DNA of 64,000 nucleotides from Pseudodesulfovibrio sp. 5S69 (GTDB taxonomy: Bacteria; Desulfobacterota; Desulfovibrionia; Desulfovibrionales; Desulfovibrionaceae): assembly GCF_037094465.1 (NCBI RefSeq), contig NZ_CP146609.1, positions 3,839,501 through 3,903,500 on the forward strand, read 5' to 3'. The position numbers and the translations under genes were made by a program. Below the pieces are notes generated by a model that made no database searches, was not told the DNA's origin, and was given only the letters and a program-made list of their open reading frames with translations. Below, one piece after another: positions 17,278 to 24,780 of this stretch; within the stretch, counting starts at the first letter, position 1, and each line of letters starts with the position of its first letter.

Positions 17278-18234
17278 CTAACGGGAACTGCCAAGGTAGG
17301 CATCGGATACGTCACGGCGGCCAGGGGAATGGCCTGCAGTGACTTCGATGTCGTCACGGGCTTCGGCGTCGAGCCGGGGCCATTCGTCCCCAGCCGTGTC
17401 CCGCGCGGTCTTTTGGAAGGCTTCCACGGATTCGTGCTGGTTGGGCGGCTGGAAACCCGTGTGCTCGACGTACATGCGATGAAACCGCTCATGACGGTTG
17501 CTGTGCAGCGTCCACCCGCTTTCCTTCTTGGTGAAGCCGCAAAGCCTAGCCGCGTAGGACAGCTTTTCCTGCCATTTGTCGCCCATCCCGCTCGGCATGA
17601 GATTATGAATCCCCGGCCTGTCGGATTGACTGACGTATGGCAGAGCTCTCTCAAGAGCATCCTGCTGCCGATCGGAGAGATTGTGCAGCGTCCTAGGGCG
17701 CCCACCCTTCGAGCCATACTGGATGTGAAGAGTGCGGGCTTCCTTGTCCCAATCGTTGATCAGATCGACTTTCGCCGATTCTTCTCGTCGGAGCCCCAGT
17801 TCGTACTGAAGTCGGATCTGAGCGGCACACCGGGGACCGTGCTCATATGAGGATTCAGCTTCCAGTTTGGCGATTGCCCCCAAGACAAATTCAGGGGCAA
17901 CCGCCTTGCTGTTGGCGTTGGCAATGGTCCCGCGTTTCACGCCGAACACGTCGTTGGTCGGGCTGATGCGGGTGTTGCCGTAAGTTTCGCACAGGTGACG
18001 GGCTGCCGAAAAAATTTCAGCTATGCGCCCGTCACCCACGCCCTGTTCTTTCATCTTGGCGGCCACGGCCGCAAAATGCTTGTTGGAAATGTTGGTCCAT
18101 TTGCGGACTCCAAACCCGGCTTCACGCAACCGGCCTGCGAAGGCTTTGGCATTCTGCCGGATTCTGTGCTGTTTCGAGCGCGGGCCGGACAGGGTTGCCC
18201 TGTTCGCGCCCAGTACCAGACTGATGGATTTCAT
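17278..18234 (-). CDS. Second integrase-like protein (tyrosine recombinase fold)
   Basis: 318 residues. Resembles the integrase_1-type proteins of conjugative elements: N-terminal basic region (SKQHRIRQNAKAFAGRL), central RLQYELGLRREESAKVDL carrying the first catalytic Arg, then LHSNRHERFHRMYVEHTGF (H/R box) and AGHSPGRRDVSDAYLG with a late Tyr. The ATG at 18234 has a GGAAGGAG Shine-Dalgarno. It is spaced from the first integrase by three hairpins. Which recombination it performs is unknown. Confidence 0.75.
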   Translation of the reverse strand: MKSISLVLGANRATLSGPRSKQHRIRQNAKAFAGRLREAGFGVRKWTNISNKHFAAVAAKMKEQGVGDGRIAEIFSAARHLCETYGNTRISPTNDVFGVKRGTIANANSKAVAPEFVLGAIAKLEAESSYEHGPRCAAQIRLQYELGLRREESAKVDLINDWDKEARTLHIQYGSKGGRPRTLHNLSDRQQDALERALPYVSQSDRPGIHNLMPSGMGDKWQEKLSYAARLCGFTKKESGWTLHSNRHERFHRMYVEHTGFQPPNQHESVEAFQKTARDTAGDEWPRLDAEARDDIEVTAGHSPGRRDVSDAYLGSSR

Positions 18235-18783
18235 ATGGATCTCCTTCCTGAAGTTCGGGGCAGCGCCCCGGGACAAAGCAGATCGGACCTTCCCCGCTTG
18301 CCGGGAAATGACCTGCCTATGGCGCGAATGCGCCACACAACAACCGACACGGAACAAATCAATGTCCATTTCCCACAGAAGGAAAAATCCTGAGAATCCA
18401 TTCAATAAGGGGTGCCACCACGCAAGCTCATTTGTCCTGCGCATAAGCGATGGCCGTGGGGGGAATTACGACAACGGCAGATTTCTAGATACCTGTCGTT
18501 TGTCCGGCGGGGTGCTGTGTTTCAGCCTGGCGTTAGGATGTGAAAGTGTGCCGTTTGGAAATGAACGGCAGCGAAGTGTTAGATGTTACGGCGTGTTAGT
18601 GCCTACTTAAGCGTTCATCAGTTTAGACTTCGTCAAAACTTATGAACGCGCCTTAGGTGCGTCATACCTCCTTTTGGTGACCAATTTATCCGGTGGATAT
18701 GCCCTACCATATGACGCCACGAAACCTTCGCGCAAGCTCCGGCGGCACGATTTCTTTCCCTCCCGCCGATTTTCCACGAGCGT

Positions 18784-18868
18784 GACGCAAGCAGCCGCCG
18801 GAGCAAGGCCAGGCCCTTCGGGCACCCGGCGAGCCGGGCGGCCTTGCCCCGACGGCTTTGCTTGCGTC
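18784..18868. repeat. Multi-branched inverted-repeat structure (possible ncRNA)
   Basis: Outer stem gacgcaagc/gcttgcgtc (18784-18792 with 18860-18868), extended by agccg/cggct after a two-base bulge. The next stem is gcaaggcc/ggcctgc-type (18803-18810 with 18840-18847). Inside are two small hairpins (gccc-ttc-gggc and cccggc-gag-ccggg). This forms a junction of stacked helices of about 85 bases. No family recognised. Confidence 0.6.
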
Positions 18869-18999
18869 GTGATTACCGCAGGCGACGGCGAGAGGGATGG
18901 CGGGTTCGACTCCGGCTCAAGGGATATCCTCAGGTCCCTGCTCACGCATCCACCCCAAAAAAGCAACAAATCCCTTGCTGCTGATTATCAACTTATTTA

Positions 19000-19037
19000 T
19001 TAACAGTGTTAAACAACTAGTTGCTTAACACTGTTAA
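19000..19037. promoter_or_regulatory. 38-base palindromic operator before XRE gene
   Basis: Perfect 13-bp arms ttaacagtgttaa and ttaacactgttaa around acaactagttgc, whose own centre aactagtt is palindromic. It ends 18 bases before the XRE start, a natural autoregulatory site. Confidence 0.75.
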
Positions 19038-19055
19038 CAAGGTGGTTGATTAACC

Positions 19056-19544
19056 ATGGCCGAAGATGACGACGTTGACCTCACCCCTGTGAAGACCCCG
19101 GAACAATTGTTGAAAGAAGAAGTCGGGCTTTATCTGAAGATTGTCCGGGAGAATCGGCACAAGCCCCTCAGATGGGTCGCCCAGAAATTGGGGTGCTCCA
19201 GCTCGTTCATATCCCAGATCGAAAAGGGGGACGCTTCGATTCCACTGGATCGGGTACTCGACTTCTCCCTTGCCTATGACCTTCCTGTTCCGGAGTTCGT
19301 TCGAATCGTTCTCGTCACCATGCACAACGACACGTATAGAGCGCTGATGAGCATACTGGAGAATGACCCGGAAATGGCTAATGCCGCCAACAGTTGCCAC
19401 ACGATTGCAAATCCCAAAGAACGAGCCAAGCGGCGCAAAGCTCTCAACCCTGGGCTGAGTTCAAAATCGCTTCAACGAATGCGGGAATTCATCTTGGAAA
19501 ACCAAAAGCCGACGTATGGAAAGCCGGTGGCAGGTGATTCGTGA
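19056..19544 (+). CDS. XRE-family regulator
   Basis: 162 residues. Helix-turn-helix at about 28-85 (LYLKIVRENRHKPLRWVAQ, LGCSSSFISQIEKGDASIP, LDRVLDFSLAYDLPVPEF). The C-terminal half is charged with no known domain. Its stop overlaps the methyltransferase start (GTGA), so the two are coupled like a control protein and modification enzyme. The palindrome upstream is the likely operator. Confidence 0.82.
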   Translation: MAEDDDVDLTPVKTPEQLLKEEVGLYLKIVRENRHKPLRWVAQKLGCSSSFISQIEKGDASIPLDRVLDFSLAYDLPVPEFVRIVLVTMHNDTYRALMSILENDPEMANAANSCHTIANPKERAKRRKALNPGLSSKSLQRMREFILENQKPTYGKPVAGDS

Positions 19545-20269
19545 TTGATTTACGGAAACAAGACCATCTGGGGGTAACCTCGTCGTCCGAAGACGGCGAC
19601 ATCCACAACGATGATGCGTTCCTTTTTTTGGAGAATTGTCCTTCCCACCGGTACGAGGCCATAATCACCGACCCGCCTTTCGAGATCGGTATCGCCGGCA
19701 AGGATTGGGATTGCAAAAAGCTTCGGATCGACGTTCTAGCCTACCAATTCCATCGCGTTCTGAAACCTGGCGGCAATGTCTTTGTGTTCTGCTCGGATTT
19801 CCAATTCGGCGATTGGTATCGAGAGCTTTCCCGCTATTTTACCAAGTTGCGCAAATATGCCTGGTGCAAACCGGATTCACGAGGCACCAACAAGGGGATG
19901 TTTCAGGAGAGCTTCGAACTCGGGCTGCATGTGTGCTCAGAAAATTCATATTTCGACAAGGAAGGCCGCTATAAAAATTATGTGGTCGCTGGAAAAACAT
20001 CAGGGAATGAACGGATGATGCCTGACCCCGATGAGGAATGGTCAACCAAGAAGGGCGAAAAGACCCTTCACCCAACGCAAAAAAAATTGTCGGTAATTGA
20101 GACTCTGGTTACCGCATTGAGCAAAGAAGACGACACCATTCTTGATCCCTTTGCCGGCACCGGGACGCTTGGGGTCGCAGCCAAAAATTTGGGCAGAAAA
20201 TTCGAGATGGTCGAGTACGGCTTCCGAAACCACATTGCGGCATGGGACAGGATTCTAGGGGAAGAGTGA
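19541..20269 (+). CDS. DNA methyltransferase (N4/N6, beta class)
   Basis: 242 residues. The catalytic motif DPPFEIG (near residue 45) precedes the SAM-binding motif DPFAGTGTLGVAA (near 206), and LHPTQKKLSVIE lies between, the motif order of beta-class amino-methyltransferases. GTG start at 19541 within the XRE stop. No restriction endonuclease gene follows, so it is an orphan methylase, possibly protecting the element from host restriction or regulating it. Confidence 0.88.
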   Translation: MIDLRKQDHLGVTSSSEDGDIHNDDAFLFLENCPSHRYEAIITDPPFEIGIAGKDWDCKKLRIDVLAYQFHRVLKPGGNVFVFCSDFQFGDWYRELSRYFTKLRKYAWCKPDSRGTNKGMFQESFELGLHVCSENSYFDKEGRYKNYVVAGKTSGNERMMPDPDEEWSTKKGEKTLHPTQKKLSVIETLVTALSKEDDTILDPFAGTGTLGVAAKNLGRKFEMVEYGFRNHIAAWDRILGEE

Positions 20270-20425
20270 GTCCCTTTTGTCTTTACCCGCAAATGCCAAT
20301 TCAACGTGCGGCGCAACGTCTCTTAAGAGTCCAGTTTATTTTAAGCAGACTTCAAGGGGTGGCTCCCAGAAAAGCCCTTGTAGTCTTGTATAATACAAAT
20401 CGAGGAAACCATCGGCAGGAGGTCA

Positions 20426-21487
20426 TCAGTCAACGTGAAGCACCACGGCGGAACAATTAAACAATGCCCATGCACAGTCTCCAACATTTAATTCAAAGGG
20501 TGAGCTTGGGGAGGAAGTGACAAGGGCGCATATTTCAGTTGTTTCAGAAATCTTGACGATATATTCCGTGTTGACCTCTCCATTGGTTATTCTGGTCACC
20601 ACTCCCCTGAGTCTGTTTTCCGTGCTGCATTTCGGAGATGCTTCACCGCCATGCAAGATTACCAGCGGAGCCTTTACCTCGGCTGTGATCAATCTGCCTA
20701 AGCTCAAGCCAAGCCGCTCCAAACTGTCATTCGTGATTACGGTGATGATGGAGTTCCCTTCTAGGGTTTCCATAACGACGCGTGTTTGTATGTCGCCCCT
20801 CAAGATTTCTGACACTTTTCCAAAAAAACTATTTCGTGCGCTTGTTTTGCGGCCGGATTCCTTTTCCAGAAAACGCTGAGCAACAGCTTGAATTTCATCC
20901 TTGGAGAACGCGACATAGGACGAGGTGAGATTGGGGGTGGAGTGCCCCAGCATCATCTGCACAGCGGGCAAGGGGATGTTGCTTTGCATCAACTCCACGC
21001 CTCTCGCCTTGCGGATGGCTTCCGGACCGCCCAGCCGCTTTGGAAACCCACATTCCAAAGCCCGTTCATAAAATTTGCGCCGAACAAAACCAGGGTCCAA
21101 ATCAAGCAGTCTTTCTGACTCCTTGTGAGATTTCAAGGTTTCGATCTTCCCCCTGATCTCGTCGGCAAGAGATCGTGAAATATGAACTTCCCTCGGTTCC
21201 GCTCTCTCATTCCCATTCGAACGAAAAATCACCAGATGGCGAGCCCAATCGAGATCGGTATGTATGTTGATCGATAATACTTCGCTCAACTTTGCGCCCG
21301 TATACCTGACCAGAAGGAAAATGAGCAAAACGCTTAGTCTGGACAAACGAACATCGTCGCGTTTTGATTTTCCAGCCCACTCCCGGAAAGAATCCTCCAA
21401 TCGATTCAGTTGGGAGTGGCTCAGGCACTCCTCTCCTTCCGCAATGGAAAGAATCCGTCCATCATCACTTCGGTTGAAACCTGTCAT
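20426..21487 (-). CDS. TunR-like tungstate/molybdate-responsive regulator
   Basis: 353 residues in an unusual fusion. Residues about 20-215 are a tyrosine-recombinase-like DNA-binding domain (VLLIFLLVRYTGAKLSEVLSI; MMLGHSTPNLTSSYVAF). Residues about 222-285 and 288-353 are two TOBE/Mop-type oxyanion-binding repeats (NSFFGKVSEILRGD; NRLRGVVTRITNGEVN). The HxxR box of active recombinases is missing (GPEAIRKARGVELM), so it should bind rather than cut DNA. This is the architecture of TunR, the tungstate-responsive regulator described in sulfate reducers. It is divergent from a TauE/SafE permease, a gene type I recall being in the TunR regulon. Confidence 0.82.
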   Translation of the reverse strand: MTGFNRSDDGRILSIAEGEECLSHSQLNRLEDSFREWAGKSKRDDVRLSRLSVLLIFLLVRYTGAKLSEVLSINIHTDLDWARHLVIFRSNGNERAEPREVHISRSLADEIRGKIETLKSHKESERLLDLDPGFVRRKFYERALECGFPKRLGGPEAIRKARGVELMQSNIPLPAVQMMLGHSTPNLTSSYVAFSKDEIQAVAQRFLEKESGRKTSARNSFFGKVSEILRGDIQTRVVMETLEGNSIITVITNDSLERLGLSLGRLITAEVKAPLVILHGGEASPKCSTENRLRGVVTRITNGEVNTEYIVKISETTEICALVTSSPSSPFELNVGDCAWALFNCSAVVLHVD

Positions 21488-21612
21488 TACTAAGAGCCTT
21501 TGATTGCTGAGAGTTGCTGCTTGCCCCTGAAAATACCATGGCAGCTTGAAGAAAGCCCGACGATAATCATTCGACCTCGCTCACATTGGTATTGACTTGC
21601 CGAAACTTTACT

Positions 21613-21638
21613 GTCACGAATATAGACACTTCCGTGAC
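21613..21638. promoter_or_regulatory. Candidate operator between TunR-like gene and tauE
   Basis: gtcacg and cgtgac form a 6-bp inverted repeat with 14-base spacing, extended by ctg on one side and ctg on the other. It lies 38 bases before the permease start. Confidence 0.4.
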
Positions 21639-21675
21639 TGTTGACAAATGTTATCACAAAAAGGCGGTCGATTCC

Positions 21676-22617
21676 ATGTACTTCCAAACTGCTGATATCG
21701 AAGTCGCGCTCTGGATTCCACCTTTTGTGGCGTTCGTCATTTCTTTTTTCACCTCAATGGGCGGCGTTTCCGGTGCCTTTCTGCTCTTGCCGTTTCAGAT
21801 GTCCTTCATCGGGTATACGAATCCATCCGTCAGCGCCACCAACCAGGTGTTCAATGTCGTTGCCATCCCAAGCGGAGTATATCGTTACTGGCGCGAGGGG
21901 CGAATGGTGTGGCCGCTGACATGGATCGTCGTCCTCGGCACGCTGCCAGGTGTCTTTATCGGCGCCATGGTCAGGGTGCATTATTTGCCGGACCCGAAGC
22001 ATTTCAAGCTGTTTACCGCCTGTGTGCTCCTATATATCGGGTTTAAAATGGTGAGGGACGTGCTGGGGAACTCAAATGGCGGGGCCAAGAGGGAAAGCGA
22101 AGCACGCTTTCGGGAAATGGTCAAACGAAACACTAGTCCGAAGGGGGCGGCGCCCGCGCCCGCCACGACAGTCACTTGTTTCAATCTAAAGCGACTCGGG
22201 TTCACGTTCTACGGGGAAGCCTATGACGTTTCATTCTGGGGAATTTTTCTTCTCAGTTTCATTGTCGGCATAGTGGGGGGGATTTACGGGATAGGAGGGG
22301 GATCAATAATCGCCCCGTTCTTTATTACTTTTTTCGAGCTTCCAGTCTATATCGTCGCAGGTGCCGCACTGATGGGAACCTTTGTCACATCGGTTGCAGG
22401 CGTCGCTTTTTACCAAGCCATCGCACCTTTCTACCCAAACCTTTCCGTGGCTCCCGACTGGCTGTTGGGAATACTGTTCGGAGCGGGAGGAATGGCGGGG
22501 ATGTATCTTGGGGCTCGATGCCAAAAGTTTGTGCCAGCCAAGGCCATCAAGTGGATGCTGTCTGGCGTCATGGTGTTTACTGCGATCAAATACATTCTAA
22601 ACTTTTTTGGATATTGA
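21676..22617 (+). CDS. TauE/SafE-family permease 1
   Basis: 313 residues, about 8 membrane segments in two TauE halves: FFTSMGGVSGAFLLLPFQM near residue 22 and VGGIYGIGGGSIIAPFFIT near 200. A soluble loop of about 55 residues (about 135-190) separates them. The family exports or imports small anions (sulfite, sulfoacetate, possibly oxyanions). Being divergent from a TunR-like gene suggests a tungstate/molybdate or sulfur oxyanion role. The ATG at 21676 begins just before the first membrane segment; a start at 21586 would add a leader lacking a ribosome site. Confidence 0.85.
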   Translation: MYFQTADIEVALWIPPFVAFVISFFTSMGGVSGAFLLLPFQMSFIGYTNPSVSATNQVFNVVAIPSGVYRYWREGRMVWPLTWIVVLGTLPGVFIGAMVRVHYLPDPKHFKLFTACVLLYIGFKMVRDVLGNSNGGAKRESEARFREMVKRNTSPKGAAPAPATTVTCFNLKRLGFTFYGEAYDVSFWGIFLLSFIVGIVGGIYGIGGGSIIAPFFITFFELPVYIVAGAALMGTFVTSVAGVAFYQAIAPFYPNLSVAPDWLLGILFGAGGMAGMYLGARCQKFVPAKAIKWMLSGVMVFTAIKYILNFFGY

Positions 22618-22660
22618 CCAATATAAACCGGCAATCCGTTTCTCCCCGGGAGGCGATGCT

Positions 22661-22876
22661 ATGTGTACAAAGAGAAACGCTGACGACATTCTCAAGCAAA
22701 TTGGCGAAAGCCACGATCCCGATCACATTCGGCGGCTTCTTGAAGAAATTAATGCATGCAACAAATGCCCGGAGAACCATCTGTGCCAGGATGGTCAAAA
22801 GTCGGATTGCCGTTGTCATCTAAGTTTTCAGATTGAGCTTAAGAATTACATCTATGCGATGACAAACAAAAAGTAG
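22661..22876 (+). CDS. Cysteine-rich small protein
   Basis: 71 residues with a GGGAGG Shine-Dalgarno before the ATG. The C-terminal half holds CNKCPENHLCQDG and CRC, six cysteines in all, a likely metal or Fe-S site. The N-terminal half is an acidic amphipathic helix (ILKQIGESHDPDHIRRLLEE). It is 43 bases after the tauE stop, probably same operon. No family recognised. Confidence 0.65.
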   Translation: MCTKRNADDILKQIGESHDPDHIRRLLEEINACNKCPENHLCQDGQKSDCRCHLSFQIELKNYIYAMTNKK

Positions 22877-22993
22877 TATAACCTGTTGCGGTAGAACACG
22901 ATGCAATTAAGTGCCCACCACATTTAAAATGTGAGGGAACTGAATTTTCTGAAACATGGCGACGCCTTTTTCAAGGCTCCTTCTATATTTCAT

Positions 22994-23305
22994 CTAGTAG
23001 TTGAGAATCCTGTCTGCCTTTATCATTTCCGCATACAGGAATTTCAGGCTGGACAACTTGACGTATTCGCTTTCATCCACACCGTGGATGCTCAGGCACT
23101 TCCCTCAGGCTACCAGCACGCCCTCACTCAGGGCGAACATCTTCGCCTGTTCGGCGATCGGGAATGTATCCGAATCGCCCGCATACAAATCAACGGCGCT
23201 GGCGTTCAGGAACAACGTGACGTCCTCGCCCTCATTCAACAGGAAGTTGCCGAAACGGACAGTGTTCCATTTCACTTCCGGGTCGTTGCTGGAAAGAATG
23301 ATCAA
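22994..23305 (-). CDS. DsrE-family selenoprotein with in-frame TGA (Sec)
   Basis: Minus-strand gene normally cut short by TGA at 23107-23105. Read through, it gives 103 residues that fit a DsrE-like sulfurtransferase. N-terminal strand LIILSSNDPEVKWNTVRFGN, then EGEDVTLFLNASAVDL and EQAKMFALSEGVLVA. Then comes Sec67 (TGA)-Gly-Lys-Cys70, followed by LSIHGVDESEYVKLSSLKF and a C-terminus KADRILNY before TAG. In DsrE relatives the TGA position is a Cys of a C-x-x-C site. A SECIS-like hairpin follows the TGA, and selC is at 48140. TTG at 23305 is the canonical start, but AGAAGGAG sits ideally before an ATA codon at 23314-23312, giving (M)QVLIILSS. Likely handles persulfide sulfur; it shares a promoter region with the divergent ArsR gene. 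Confidence 0.8.
23070..23107 (-). promoter_or_regulatory. bSECIS-like hairpin after the TGA
   Basis: On the minus strand, TGA is followed by 21 bases to the loop of a perfect 7-bp hairpin catccac-GGT-gtggatg (plus 23074-23090). Bacterial SECIS elements have a small apical loop with a guanine near its start about 16-37 bases after UGA; this fits. Confidence 0.72.
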
Positions 23306-23465
23306 GACTTGTATAGAGACTCCTTCTATTTGACATTGCCTAAGTATAGATTATTTCCATTCCAAGTTGAACAAAAACCTCGGCGAGACCATTGTTGGGA
23401 ATGGTGGACTTTACACCATTTTTAAATAAGTATATGCATAGATTCTTTATCACATCGAGGAACCA

Positions 23466-23753
23466 ATGGTCAATTTTGAAAAACAAGCCAGTATGTTCAA
23501 AGTCCTCTCGGTCGGCACTCGCATACGGATACTGGAGCTGCTGAAAGGCGGCCCTTTGTGCGTAAACGCCTTGGCGAAGAGGCTGGGCGTCACTCCTTCA
23601 GCCGTATCCCAGAACCTGCGCATCCTGAGGGATGCGGACCTCGTTGTTGCGGACAAGCAGGGCTATTTCGTGCATTACGGGATTAACCGGCAGACCATGA
23701 CGGAATTGCGGTCCCTCGCGAACGGGGTGTTCAGCATGCCAAATTTGTTGTGA
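23466..23753 (+). CDS. ArsR-family regulator
   Basis: 95 residues, a complete winged helix (LSVGTRIRILELLKGGPLCV, LAKRLGVTPSAVSQNLRIL, wing GYFVHYGI). One cysteine (in PLCVNALA) and no classical metal-binding pair, so an effector cannot be named. It is divergent from the DsrE-like gene; the AT-rich spacer with near-palindromes aagtatatgcatagattc and aagtatagattattt could be its operators. The TauE gene follows after 213 bases. Confidence 0.85.
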   Translation: MVNFEKQASMFKVLSVGTRIRILELLKGGPLCVNALAKRLGVTPSAVSQNLRILRDADLVVADKQGYFVHYGINRQTMTELRSLANGVFSMPNLL

Positions 23754-23966
23754 AATGGTATGAATAGACAGCCTGTGGAGAAACCCGCAACTCGTGCCGA
23801 AAGATTGCCTGGGAAGCAATTCGTTCGGGACCCGCAGATATTCCGAAGCCGGCGCGACTCGACTTTTCCCGATCAACAGATTGAAGCGATACACCAGCCA
23901 GGGTGGGCGCTCGGAGTCCCCGGCCAGCTGCGAACAATCGCCTGAACACATCGTCAAGGACCGCAT

Positions 23967-24728
23967 ATGAGCCTACCCGTTGTCTTGCTTGCAGGCGTAT
24001 TTTTCATCTCACTCCTGCTGACCATGGTCGGTCTCGGCGGCGGGCTTGTCTTCTCGCCGCTGTTCGTGCTTCTGGGCATGGCGAAGGGCGAGGCGGCCGC
24101 CGCATCCCTGTTCCTGAACCTCACGGCTGCGGGATCGGCGGCGTACGCCTATTCGCGAAAGGGGATGGTCGATTTCTCCCTTTCGATCCCGCTGATCCTG
24201 TTTTCCGCAGCGGCCGCGCCGATCGGCGCTTACCTGAACACCCGGATCGAAACGAAACCGTTCCTGATGATCATGGCCGTCATTCTCTTTCTGGCGGCGG
24301 TGCGCATGCTGTTTTCGCCCAAGGGCGACGACCGGACGGTGGAGCGGGCAAGAACAACCAAAATTATCGGCGGGGCGATTATCGGCGCGGTCATCGGCCT
24401 GATGGCCGGGTTGCTGGGAATCGGAGGCGGGGTCTTCATCGTCCCCTTGCTTATCTTCTTCTTGAAAATTCCGACCAAGACGGCTGCCGCTTCATCCACC
24501 TTCATCGTCTGCTTTTCCTCACTCACCGGCTTCCTGGGATACGCATCCATGGGGGAGGTCGATTGGTATTTCCTGTTACCTGCGGCGGTGGTCGCCTTTC
24601 TCGGCGGTCAGGCCGGAGCGAGGCTGATGAGTACCAGGCTGACGGGCCGGACGGTCAGGCTCCTGTTCAGCCTGCTCCTGTTCGGATTGTGCGCCAAGCT
24701 GTTACATCAGGGTTTTTATGGGGTTTGA
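23967..24728 (+). CDS. TauE/SafE-family permease 2
   Basis: 253 residues, the common size of the family, about 8 membrane segments. The two symmetry motifs are LLTMVGLGGGLVFSPLFVLLG near residue 15 and LMAGLLGIGGGVFIVPLLIFF near 145. Together with ArsR and a DsrE-like protein it resembles sulfur/sulfite efflux clusters. The 213 bases upstream (23754-23966) hold no supported gene. The stop overlaps an upstream alternative start of the ABC ATPase. Confidence 0.87.
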   Translation: MSLPVVLLAGVFFISLLLTMVGLGGGLVFSPLFVLLGMAKGEAAAASLFLNLTAAGSAAYAYSRKGMVDFSLSIPLILFSAAAAPIGAYLNTRIETKPFLMIMAVILFLAAVRMLFSPKGDDRTVERARTTKIIGGAIIGAVIGLMAGLLGIGGGVFIVPLLIFFLKIPTKTAAASSTFIVCFSSLTGFLGYASMGEVDWYFLLPAAVVAFLGGQAGARLMSTRLTGRTVRLLFSLLLFGLCAKLLHQGFYGV

Positions 24729-24780
24729 TGAATACGCCGAAACAGATCAAAACAAGAATCGGTTCGGGAGGTCCATCCTG

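Larger units (their letters stand above)
18235..19055. other. 821-base non-coding region of island 1
   Basis: No convincing gene on either strand; long open frames here lack ribosome sites and protein-like composition. It contains a complex inverted-repeat structure at 18784-18868 and a 38-base palindrome at 19000-19037. Base composition drops sharply from GC-rich to AT-rich at about 18960. Confidence 0.6.

Noticed and set aside
18640-18969. 109-codon frames on both strands over the hairpin region
   Set aside because: They read through an extensive inverted repeat, which explains the open frames on both strands.
23754-23966. Small gene between arsR and tauE
   Set aside because: Open frames on both strands, but none has a ribosome site or recognisable composition.
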